The notes below the pieces were generated by a model that was given only the letters and a program-made list of their open reading frames with translations, did not search any database and was not told where the DNA came from. Positions 49,958 to 59,677 of a stretch of 64,000 bases of DNA are shown in pieces. The translations under genes and the position numbers were made by a program. The DNA comes from Zygaena filipendulae (lineage: Eukaryota > Arthropoda > Insecta > Lepidoptera > Zygaenidae), in the NCBI GenBank assembly GCA_907165275.2, contig OU015669.1, forward strand, positions 3,308,501-3,372,500. The letters run 5' to 3'. Position 1 is the stretch's first letter, and each line of letters begins with the position of its first letter.

Positions 49958-50784
49958 CGTTCCGTACCTAACCTTGGAACGACATTCTGCTCCACTTATA
50001 GTTAAATGCTGAGACAGTAACCGTTTGTTAAATCGCGTAAATAACTGTAATTTTGTGGTATCTGCGTTTCAAGAAATGTCTTTTCTTTCTATCTTTCTTT
50101 CAAATTGTAATATTAGAATTTTTTGTAGATAGGATTAGAAACACGCATTATTTTTACTTGGCTAATTTTCACATACACGTTACCTTAAGGTGGTGCGCTG
50201 CAATACTATGCAGCCTCTCTCAAATCTATGTAACAAGCTTTGATTAAATTTAAAGGTAACAAGCAAGTAAAAGTGTGTTTTTTTTTTCACTCGAACTTTT
50301 ATTATCCTTTTTTTTCAAATCAAGCTTTTTCAGAATTTCAACTTCAAATTTCTGATAAAAAAAACTGTGCTAGTTTTTGAATATTTTTTCTATCCTTACT
50401 ATCAATTGACTATTCTAGATACCGAATCTAGTCTTAACGTAATACCCCACTACTGGTATCTTTTACGTGGACGCCCACATATAGGTATTAAGTTCTGTGT
50501 CAATCCAAAGTTTTGTTACTTATTATTTTAATTTTTTTTATTCCGCACGAAACAGAGTTCTCGCAAACGATCGTGAGAATAACCAGAAGTAGATATAGTA
50601 TAAATTAATTTAATTAATACTTTCACCTGATAATATAAGCGTTATCAATATTTTATTAAGTGTTAGATCGGCATTCAGCGTAGTTTCGATATTGCGAAAC
50701 TAATTAAGTTCACTTCTTTATCTGGTTATTTATTAACTGAAAGAATAATTTGTTTAATTTAGCAAAAAAAAACGCACCACACGA
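49958..50784. other. Intergenic AT-rich DNA
   Basis: No feature recognised; the 50053-50247 open frame is unremarkable. Confidence 0.35.
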
Positions 50785-51535
50785 TTGATCACACTTTTAG
50801 ATCTGTATGAAGTGTTTGCAGCTGAGCATGGCTTGAGGTACAACGTGATGAAGAGTGAATTCATGGTCTTTAGGGGAAACAATAAAAGTCCTGAAAATTT
50901 TCCCTCGCTTCTTTTCAATGGTGTTTCTTTAAGCCGCGTGTATCAATTAAAACATCTCGGGCACATTGTGACTGAAACTCTTGTTGATAACTGTGATATA
51001 GAGAGGGAACGCAGGGCGCTGTCAGTGCGCGGAAATGTACTGAGACACAGGTTTGCTCGCTGTACAGCCGGAGTCAAACTAACATTGTTCCGAGCATACT
51101 GTCAAACCTTCTACACCAGCGGCCTGTGGTTCAACTACACCAAGGGTACGTACTGCGCTCTGCGTGTTCTGTATAATAACATCTTGAGGGCTCTGTTCGG
51201 GCTCCCCCGTTTCCGTAGCGCCTCAGGCATATTTGCGAATGCGGGCACTGATGACTTCTATGCCATAATGCGGAAGAAATCGGCTTCCATAGTCGGCAGA
51301 TTGCGGGTCAGCTCGAACGGTGTCCTGAAGATGATATCAGAGAGGCTTGATTCTCCTCTTACTGTTAGGTACACTGAGCTACACGTTACACGTGTCACTG
51401 GACCCTGGCAACGTTTCTACCCAATTTGTTGCCTAGTTGCCTACCTACTAACTATAATAAGTAAAAATTATACCTACTAAGACAATATGGACTTATACGT
51501 CTGAAAATAAAGATATTTGATTTTATTTATTATTT
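50785..51535 (+). mobile_element. 5'-truncated non-LTR retrotransposon (LINE) with reverse transcriptase C-terminal part
   Basis: An open frame to 51480 (about 230 codons; no ATG at its start, as expected of a truncated copy) covers the end of the reverse transcriptase and the region after it. Recognisable pieces: YNVMKSEFMVF, YQLKHLGHIV, CDIERERRALSVRGN, LRHRFARCTAGVKLTLF, AYCQTFYTSGLWFNYT and NNILRALFGLPRFRSASG. These match a common insect LINE family; I cannot settle the clade (CR1/Daphne-like or jockey-like). The catalytic DD box lies upstream and is missing. AATAAA at 51506-51511 and a TTTATT tail mark the 3' end. Confidence 0.8.
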
Positions 51536-52726
51536 TTATGAAAGCCGTGGAAACGGGAAATGAGAATTTATAGAGGGAAAATATTATATTATGTAAAAAT
51601 AAGGACTATGATATGTATGAGCGGGAACTGTTAGCGTATTTCTATATATATAAGCCATTCTATCATTTTTTTGGGTTGATAAAAATAAATAATATAAAAT
51701 AAAATACCTCGTGTAGCGAATGCCTCATCGAGTTAGTCACTCGTAATCTCTGTAGTTGACGCTAATGTGGCACTCTAGTCGCAATAGCACAGATTAAGGT
51801 CCGGTCACCTCTGAACATGGGTCAGGTATTCAATCCTACGCCCGCCTCTAGGCCTGCAATACTAGCGCAGACAGATCGCTTTTGGTATTAAAATTGTAAT
51901 TCTTTCACTGTTTATTCACTAGGAGAATCAATGTAGAGAATAAAAGACAATGTGCTGCACTTTCTTCGGTATCCAATTTATAATATCATATAGATAATAG
52001 ACATGTATCTATTATTATAGTGATAAAAAAACAGACTTTAAACAGACCAAACTTAGCAATGATAATTCCTCTCAATTCCAATCATGTTTTCGTCATGTTT
52101 CTAACCAGTCCAATAAACTCTTTCTTTTCGACACCTCTCTTTTTCAAAAAAAAAAAAAAAATGACATTCCAAAAGAAAAATATAAAAAAGGTTGATAATG
52201 TAGCAGAATGCTACACTAGGTATTGATTTATTATTATTGATAATAATATTATTTCAATTCACACATAAAAATCCGTCACAGCAAAATCTTGCAACTAACA
52301 TCAAATAAGTATAAGACCCTGGCTGGAAAAAGACACGTTTTTAGAAACAAATACTTTAAATAAATCTATAATGCCTTTTAGTAGAATCCAGCAATAGCAA
52401 TCTTCTAAACAAATGTGGCCGTCTGACTTCGTCTACGTTATCTAAGGCCCTGGTGAATATAGTGATGAGAACATCAGTCTTGCGAAGTAAAATATTGAGA
52501 TTAATGGATTTTTTATTATCTCATCCAACAGAGATTGCCGGATTCTATTGATAGGCACCCTACTATAATTGTGAATGGTCTTTATGTCGCTTTAACAAGT
52601 TTTTATACAGAATTGATATTGTAATTATCAGTTTACTTTTCAACCTGTGATAACTAATTATGAATTAGGATTTATTTTAATCCGGCCGCTACGTATTATG
52701 CCTTCTGAATTCGATGAATATAGTAC
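51536..52726. other. Intergenic DNA; unassigned GC-richer patch at 51715-51890
   Basis: The patch contains TTCAATCCTACGCCCGCC, a weak B-box-like word, so it may be SINE-derived. An A run lies at 52147-52160. Target site AGTAC of the next element is 52722-52726. Confidence 0.4.
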
Positions 52727-52932
52727 TGTTGGGAGACTCGGCTTGGAGAGCGGCAACACTACGGGCAGCGCCATGACAGCGGTCGGCGCGTGAGACGGAA
52801 CTACGGAAGTAGTCGCTGTGTGCAAGTCATTCCGTCGCATCGTCGTTCGTCGAGAAGTGTTGTTATATTGAAAGTTTATCATTTTTGTCTGTTCTTATAA
52901 TTTATTTGGAAATTGAAGAAAGCTTACCTAAA
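52727..52932 (+). repeat. Left LTR
   Basis: 206 bp; identical to 55685-55890. Begins TG but ends AAA instead of the usual CA. Confidence 0.88.
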
Positions 52933-53511
52933 ATCAGAATTGGGATTGTCTCACGGACCACAAGTATTGGCATTCTGACATGACAATTTAATATTTGTGT
53001 AACTACCCGTTACTTATGGTTTGTCATTTTTATTGGTAAGTTTCAAGTGTGATTAAAATTATTTAATAATAGTTCTTCGTGTGTCTATTTTCTGTGTGAT
53101 TGTGTGATTCTTATTATGTTTTGAAGTACCTTTGTCGAGTCAATGCGACAATGTCAACGAAGTTTGCGCGATCGAACGTCTTTTAAGTCTTGTAGGTACC
53201 TACGATGTAATCGCAGCAATACCTATTACTGTCATCGTTTTCTGTGTTTATGTAGATTGTAGATAAGTACTAAGCTACTTTCTCGATCCCTTTCTGCCGG
53301 TTAAATGTGTTTCTCCAGGAGTTTAAACGTTGATGCAAACATTGAGTGCGTGCGCCACGAGTGCAGGCGCCGCCGCGTCACTAAATCGTGATAGCGTTGC
53401 CGTTGCTTCGTGCCGGGGCTAGCGGAGCGCCTCGCGGCGCGTTGCTTAGCGCGCGACAGTCTGGCGCCACTGCGATGGAGTTGCCTGGGAGCTGACTCAG
53501 GGCAGATCACC

Positions 53512-53781
53512 ATGTCCCACGGTGACAATACTGCGTTTGAGGTGCTGGATATGCCTTTAAGAGCTAATGATCGCCGCCTATTGAGTAAGACGTATCCATT
53601 ACTTACTAGATACCTACAATCACATCGGTCAATCGGTATTGACTGCCGATACAAAATTCCATTAATTTCACACTCCACTTTGAATGAATTGGTTAAGGTA
53701 ACTAAATACTTATGTTGCATTGTAAGTTACCCGAAGGAAGAGTATCACTTATGTAACTCAAAGAGTAAGCTACCAAAGTAA
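53512..53781 (+). CDS. Small open frame inside the LTR element, product unknown
   Basis: 89 codons from ATG in CACCATGTCC (good context) to TAA. Starts MSHGDNTAFEVLDMPLRAND. It could be a remnant of a gag-like frame, but I recognise no domain. A longer frame without ATG begins at 53410, and a minus-strand frame (53301-53720) overlaps; only one, or neither, can be real. Confidence 0.25.
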   Translation: MSHGDNTAFEVLDMPLRANDRRLLSKTYPLLTRYLQSHRSIGIDCRYKIPLISHSTLNELVKVTKYLCCIVSYPKEEYHLCNSKSKLPK

Positions 53782-54230
53782 AAAAAAAGATGAAAACAAA
53801 ACATTGAATGGATAAATTACATCTTAACAATTGTATTTCTAATAAACATGAAATGAATATTTGTGCCTATAGTAGACTTATTGTCTGTCTGTAATCTGTA
53901 TGTACCTACCTGTATATTGTTGTCGTGTGATATTTTCTTTTTGATAAATTTCATCACAGATTTATAAAGCTGCGTACACACGAGTGTTGCTTTTAATGGT
54001 ATGGGAACATCCATGTTAAATATATGTAGGTAGCATGGAAATTATCAAGTTTGTGTCTCCTATACTTCTTGTACCTAAGCATTTTATTGAAAAAAGGAGC
54101 AGATATGAGCTAATTAAGCTCATTCTAATAATAATTAGCAACTTATGTTTTTATTCATTGAAGGAATATTTTGATGACTGATACTGATATTTTGACTGAG
54201 CTTGACTCTTGTGATGAAATAATTTGTGAT

Positions 54231-54405
54231 GAATTTAATGTTAAGTTTATGTAATCAGAAATGTGAATCTGATACCTAGATGTGAATTTAATGTTAAGTT
54301 TATGTAATCCGAAATGTGAATCTGATATCTAGATGTGAATTTAATGTTAATTTTATGTAACCTGAAACGTGAATCCGATATCTAGATGTAAATCTAATGT
54401 TAAGC
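54231..54405. repeat. 53-bp tandem repeat, about 3.3 copies
   Basis: Units begin near 54231, 54284, 54337 and 54390, each with GAATTTAATGTTAA, TTTATGTAA and GTGAATCTGATA-like words. Lies in the interior of the LTR element. Confidence 0.85.
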
Positions 54406-54814
54406 CTCTATTCTTCTGAGTGTTAAGCTTAATGTTCATCTGATGTATTTAAAAACATTAATCTGAGTAATGTAATGTTGTAGTTGAACTGAAATGTATT
54501 TATGTAGATGCCTAGTAATTTAAATACTAGTGCGTCCTAATATTTTTGGAACACCTGTTAAAGATAGCTAAGTCTTAAGCTCACTGTAACAATGTATAAG
54601 ACTCTGTTGTGCTATGTAAACTTAGTAAGCAATAAATACTTGAATACTTTATGAGAAAAGGTCAGGTTAGGCCGAGCTCAAGAAAGATCGAAGAACTTGT
54701 GAAATTACTTTAGCTTACTAAAGTTATGCAATTGTCAGTTCTACGACTTGCAGTTTACTCTTAGGATGGATATCTGAACCGAATGCTGGAATTAGTGTCT
54801 GAAAGGAGTTCGAC

Positions 54815-55180
54815 GTGGGACTCCAGTATGCACACGCCCGTACTGCCACGGACGTGCTGCTGCACCGCTACGCTATAGTGCGCTGGTACAAGTTGAGGCT
54901 GTGTGTTGTGTCTTGTGGGCGACATTACCGCGCCACCGTTCATCGTCGCTGTACAGATCGCGTCACAGCACGCCGTTGCGTCTGTGTCGGCGAAGTGTCA
55001 CCGTCACCGCACTGTTTTGCATTTCGACTGTATGGCACTGAAGTCACCTTGAAGCCAACCTACGAGTGGGTCGCTACGTTCGACGGTGATGACGATGATG
55101 ATGAGGATAGCGATGACGATGAAGATGGAGATGATAATGAGGATGAAGATGATGATGATGGTTGTGGAATTCGTCGTTGA
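54815..55180 (+). CDS. Open frame with Asp/Glu-rich end inside the LTR element
   Basis: 121 codons without an ATG start; the last third is an Asp/Glu run encoded by GAT/GAC/GAG repeats (55085-55160). This part is low-complexity DNA, and no domain is visible. Probably not a protein, though acidic tails occur in some element-encoded proteins. Confidence 0.15.
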   Translation: MGLQYAHARTATDVLLHRYAIVRWYKLRLCVVSCGRHYRATVHRRCTDRVTARRCVCVGEVSPSPHCFAFRLYGTEVTLKPTYEWVATFDGDDDDDEDSDDDEDGDDNEDEDDDDGCGIRR

Positions 55181-55375
55181 GCGAAGTGTTACTGGGCACC
55201 AGATCTCTGCCCAGGGTTGAAACCTTTTCGTTATGCGAAGAGTCGCTGTGGTACCTGATCACTACCCAGCGTGTGAAAGCTTTTCGGTAATGGCCTAGGC
55301 CGAAGAGTCGCTGAGTGCGACTGTGAGAGTGTGCGACCGTGCAACGAAGAGACTCTCACAGTGCGGCTCAGTGTT
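55180..55375. repeat. Imperfect repeat around GAAGAGTCGCTG
   Basis: GAAGTGTTACTGGGCACC, GAAGAGTCGCTGTGGTACC and GAAGAGTCGCTGAGTGCGA recur, each near an AACCTTTTCG/AAGCTTTTCGG word; also GAGACTCTCACAGT and its inverse. Possible packaging or regulatory structure of the element. Confidence 0.45.
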
Positions 55376-55684
55376 GATTATTTTGCATGTGGTTGTGGAT
55401 GTAGACGTAGATCTTGGGTTTATTTTGGTGTTGGTAATTCGTGTGACGAATATTAATTTGGATGAATATAACTGAAACTAACCTAACTGTGTACCTAAAA
55501 CCTTGTCACTTTTGTTGTATCTGCGAATGTTGTTTAAACTTTGTTGCATCGCTATGACGAAATTGGATGCAGTTTGGAGACCCTTGTTAACCGATCTGTT
55601 ACATGTACTGGATGTGCGAGACGAGTCTGATAAGACCTTATCAGATTGATCCTGACGAGGACGTCAGGGTGTCAGGAGAGGCCG

Positions 55685-55890
55685 TGTTGGGAGACTCGGC
55701 TTGGAGAGCGGCAACACTACGGGCAGCGCCATGACAGCGGTCGGCGCGTGAGACGGAACTACGGAAGTAGTCGCTGTGTGCAAGTCATTCCGTCGCATCG
55801 TCGTTCGTCGAGAAGTGTTGTTATATTGAAAGTTTATCATTTTTGTCTGTTCTTATAATTTATTTGGAAATTGAAGAAAGCTTACCTAAA
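55685..55890 (+). repeat. Right LTR
   Basis: 206 bp; preceded by a short purine-rich stretch (GGAGAGG) that may serve as the polypurine tract. Confidence 0.88.
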
Positions 55891-55964
55891 AGTACTTATA
55901 ATAATATAGAATGGTCACTCTGTCTTTGTGCAAGTGATATTTTACTGTGTCAACTTAGTAGGTA

Positions 55965-56390
55965 CTAGCAGCCCGGTAACGCTAGGTATAGTCTATACAA
56001 ATGAACTGATTCAAGTACTTTTCCACAAGTACAGAAGGCCGACTTGTACGTACACGTGTTGTGCGTGTGTGTCCATCGTAGGGTTGACAACGAGCTGACA
56101 GTAACAGCTGTCATCTATCAGTAAATATTTGTCACATGTAGAATGTAGATTCTACATTCCGGCAGCCCCACCTGAAAGCCAGTTCCCATCCCCATCACAG
56201 GTCGGCAACGCACCTGCATGCCTTCTGGTGTTGCAGATGTCCATGGGCGGCGGTAACCACTTATCATCAGGTGTACCACTTGCCCGTTTGCCCCCTATGA
56301 CATAAAAAAAAAACTTTCCTCGATGAGGAAGCATGAAATTCGTGGGAGGCAGAGAGTGTCGCTTCTTTATAATCTATATTCATTGGTACT
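55965..56390 (+). repeat. MITE-6 copy, split by a LINE tail
   Basis: Left part to about 56155 (AGCAGCCCGGTAACGCT, CCACAAGTACAGAAGGC, GTGTTGTGCGTGTGTG), right part from about 56314 (GGAGGCAGAGAGTGTCGCTT). Confidence 0.6.
56156..56313 (+). repeat. LINE-like 3' fragment nested in MITE-6
   Basis: GGTCGGCAACGCACCTGCAT, TTGCAGATGTCCATGGGCGG, TTTGCCCCCTATGACATAAA then an A run; plus-strand counterpart of 18716-18970. Confidence 0.65.
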
Positions 56391-56439
56391 AGTGTGTGGT
56401 GTGTAATCCATACTATACATACTATGTAATATTATAAAT

Positions 56440-56795
56440 GCGTGACTCTGTATGTTACCTTCTATCGTCCTAACTACTCAACCGATCATCATGAATTTTT
56501 GCATACACGTTGTCAAGGGTAGGAAAAAGACATACGGTACTTTTTTATCCCAGAATTCCCACGGGAACTCCAAAATTACCGCGGGTGCAACTGCATAAAT
56601 TTTTTATACCACACGTTGTCAGAGGTACAAAAAGGAAAAACAGTAGGTACCTACTCTTATACCGAAATTCTGGCGTGATATCTGAAATTTACGCCTTAAC
56701 TACTCGACCGATCGTCATCAAATATTGCATACACGTTGTCAGGGGACAGAGGAATCTCCGATATTAACGTGGTTGAAAGAGGGGAACGGCTAGTT
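56440..56795 (+). repeat. Two or three family B units in tandem
   Basis: CACGTTGTCA occurs three times (about 56508, 56616, 56732), with ACTCGACCGATCGTCATCA and CCACGGGAACTCC; the last ends GGGAACGGCTAGTT. Confidence 0.55.
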
Positions 56796-56924
56796 TATAA
56801 TATTCCACGACACATTTAGATAAGGCCAATACAAGATATGAATTTCCACCTGAATTATGCACCAGCACTATGCACGACCGACCGTGATTATGGAATCTGA
56901 GATATCTTCAGTAAGGTCAATTTT

Positions 56925-57000
56925 ATTTTACTGCTACGCCAGGTGTCGCGGGTTCAACCCCCATCAGTATGCACTTTTTACGAGTTTGATCCAGTTTTAT
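56925..57000 (+). repeat. Possible SINE scrap
   Basis: TCGCGGGTTCAACCCCCATC is a near B-box; no A-box or body recognised. Confidence 0.3.
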
Positions 57001-57054
57001 CTCAACACAGTATAAATCGAAGACGCTTGCTGCTGTCGCTTAAATCTTTTAAAC

Positions 57055-57197
57055 TATACATACCTAACGGATTTTAATGCGGTTTCCATCAATAGATAGA
57101 GTGATTCAAAAGGAAGGTTTATGCGTACAGTTAATCCCGGAGTTCGCGCGGGATCTTCCAAATTATCGCGGTTGAAACCGTGGGAGACAGCTAGTAA
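57055..57197 (+). repeat. CTAG-ended repeat, family F
   Basis: CATCAATAGATAGAGTGATT, GAAGGTTTATGCGTACAG, end GGGAGACAGCTAGT. Confidence 0.55.
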
Positions 57198-58653
57198 CAG
57201 AAATAAAAGAGCGAAATACTTAAAAAAATATCGTATAATTTAATAATATTCGTTTAAATTTAAAAACAACAGCGCCAATGTTACAAAGGCTATTTTAAAA
57301 TTGACACGTTTTTAATTTAATGACAAATAGTTTATACAAAATTAAAATACAAATATAATAAAATCAAAGTATCTACAGCATATATAAACAATTTAATGCA
57401 ATATTTACATTGTAATTTTCTTTCTTGAATTTCTACTTAATCGTCTATGGCACAGTCTATTTTTAATTTTTTTCAAATGAATTAAAGTATAAATTCGATT
57501 GTTTTTTTAATTAGGTAAGTATAGTTATAAAAAACATACCTAAGTATATCATTCTATCAACTGTTGTCCGCAGCTTCGCTCGAAATATACTCACTTTCGT
57601 TTATTACACTTAACATTGAAAATTTTCACAAATTCTTCTGTTTTCGTGACCCCATTGCGATGAGAGAAGAAAGCAAGACTACAAAAATCCATTTCAATTC
57701 TGTTTGGTGATCGATAGACATACCTAAGTACTTACATATCTTACAATCCGACAAATGGTATAGGTACCTAATTTAAGAAAAGTCATTGTTTTGAGTTCTG
57801 TTAGACATATTTTGTAAACCCTTTACTTTTTTTATTAATATCTTTATTATACATAACATGCGCCTTTTTATTTACAGTTTTATTTTACTACCTATGTCTA
57901 GGTACTTAGTTATCATAAAAATCAAACTTAATTACAAATTACACCAGTGTTCCGAATCTTCTTTGATGTTTTTTAAAAGATATAAGTACCTACTTACAGA
58001 TAAATTTACGGAGGCGGCGCAGCGGTACAAATGAAAAGAAATTACATTACAAAATATAATACAGTATGAATTGCAAATAAATATACATTCAGGAAAACCA
58101 CTCCGGCCGGTGAAACCCCTCTGAAGCGCCAGCGTCCCTTTGTATTTCTCCAAATAATATTTCTCCGTTGACTCAGAAAAATTACATTTACAGTACGAAT
58201 ATTCTTTGTAGAATTAAAACGGTTTTATGTCCTCACAAAACAAAGATGTTTTTTTCCTTCATTATACAATATTATAATTATTTTCAATTGCAATTCATAA
58301 TTTTACTTCACCGTATTTAATTACTCAATACCAACTGAAAGATTTCTAGAAAATCATAGTAATTATGATTCTCTTAAAAAAATGGATACCAATTAAATTT
58401 AAAAATAGTTGGCATGATGTTTTTGCAAGTGCTTTTTATTGAATTACAAGTATTAAAATACGGAGAGTGCAGTACACTGTAATACATGTCCATATTTCTT
58501 ACAAATTAATCGTTATAGTTATGTTCCATACTTTTGACACAATTACACAAATCAATATAAAAATACATTTATTTGTTAAATATATTAGATTTTTTTAAGG
58601 GCCAGCCGCTTTATAAAAGCCGCAGCCGTTTCTATAAAAAAGAACCGAATCAG
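57198..58653. other. Intergenic AT-rich DNA
   Basis: No repeat or gene recognised; the open frame at 57932-58153 is unremarkable. 3'UTR of the FBXL7 gene could extend into here. Confidence 0.35.
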
Positions 58654-58847
58654 CGTGGTAAGCCAAGTTGACATTCTACAATCTTTAACGCATAGAAAAC
58701 TAAAAACTTTAGTCAGCCAATCAAAACTCTAGCTTTACTTGACCACTTGAAAAGTAGACTTTTGATTGGCTGACCAAGTGACATGACGGTTCGTTACTTA
58801 TGTTTTCTATGCGTCAACGATTGTAGAATGTCAACTTGGCTAACCCC
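58654..58847. mobile_element. MITE-4, short strongly palindromic copy
   Basis: TAAGCCAAGTTGACATTCTA left and, reversed, TTAGCCAAGTTGACATTCTA right; GTCAGCCAATCAAAA pairs with TTTTGATTGGCTGAC inside, so most of the element folds on itself. Confidence 0.75.
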
Positions 58848-59457
58848 GCAGGTCTGAAGTGCAGCAGAGCACCTTTGAAAACATTTTTATACGTGTGTAC
58901 CTACAACGCAAAAAAATACATGGTCAGTGTTTTTAACTCATCAAAAAAGTTTCTTGAGTTATAATTAGAATCAAGAGTTCGGAGACAAGGAGTTTATGGA
59001 TCCCAATTACATCCCCCTTTCCGCATTATTAATCCGGTAAAGTGGTGATAGGGTAGTTTCCGGGGTGTGAAAATCAAAGTTCTAATCGGTCCGTCGGTTA
59101 GAAAAAAAATAATAGACATGTATTTTTTGCTTTTTTACCACAATCAAGCTCACTGTAACCATTAACTTTCTTTGCCCACAACTTATATTGTTATACAATC
59201 TAACGCTCTAAATGCCAAAAAGTCACAAATAAGTATTTTGAACTGTTTATTGAAAGAAAAAAAGGCCATGGACAACTACTGATACCAATGCCAATTTTTT
59301 TCCTCCTGATCTCACACGTTATCTTTGTATATTTTTAAGCGTACCTACCTGACCACTTTGGACAGGCGGGGAAAACAATATTATAGGCGTGTCACCGTAT
59401 CGCGGTGTGTTAGGCTCATAGTGAATCAGACCCTGTTTATGCTAAAAGTGCGTATAT
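58848..59457. other. Region 3' of FBXL7, with a MITE-3 scrap at 59064-59150
   Basis: The scrap has GGTCCGTCGGTTAGAAA. The rest may be 3'UTR of FBXL7 or intergenic. Confidence 0.4.
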
Positions 59458-59464
59458 TTTATTG

Positions 59465-59677
59465 TCAACAAAAGCCTGGGTTAGTGTGCTCAATAACACA
59501 TCTCTTGCAGTATTTCTTGACGGCTCTGTAGCCTCGTAATGTTACCGGTGTGTCTTGGATGTTCAGCTGGGTCAGCCCCCGGCAGTAGTAAGCCACGGCC
59601 TCAAGCCCATCGTCCCCAACCAGCTCGCAGCCTCGCAGAGCCAACTTCTTAAGGTTTGGACAGCAACGGGCTAGGAT
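59465..59677 (-). CDS. Fbxl7: FBXL7 last coding exon with stop
   Basis: 70 codons plus TGA; acceptor TTTTCAATTTCAG before 59677, phase 0. It begins ILARCCPNLKKLALRGC, continues with VGDDGLEAVAYYCRGL and TQLNIQDTPVTLRGY, and ends KKYCKRCVIEHTNPGFC. The closing CKRCVIEHTNPxF is the usual FBXL7 C-terminus, so the protein is not truncated here. An AATAAA (59458-59463) begins two bases after the stop; if used it would give an extremely short 3'UTR, otherwise the mRNA runs on to the left. A plus-strand open frame over this exon is a shadow. Confidence 0.88.
   Translation of the reverse strand: MLARCCPNLKKLALRGCELVGDDGLEAVAYYCRGLTQLNIQDTPVTLRGYRAVKKYCKRCVIEHTNPGFC

Larger units (their letters stand above)
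52727..55890 (+). mobile_element. Non-autonomous LTR retrotransposon, 3164 bp, very young
   Basis: Two 206-bp direct repeats (52727-52932 and 55685-55890) are identical as read, start TGTTGGGAGACTCGG and end GCTTACCTAAA. AGTAC flanks both sides (52722-52726, 55891-55895), a 5-bp target duplication. The 2752-bp interior has no protease, reverse transcriptase, RNase H or integrase motifs, so it resembles a LARD/TRIM-type derivative that relies on another element's proteins. Just after the first LTR, TCAGAATTGGGATTG resembles the complement of a tRNA-Leu 3' part without its TGG; this primer site is weak. Strand is assumed from that. Confidence 0.85.

Noticed and set aside
54815..55262. Acidic protein (plus) and His-rich protein (minus) over the GAT/GAC run
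   Set aside because: Both are strands of one low-complexity tract inside a non-autonomous LTR element; no start context or domain.
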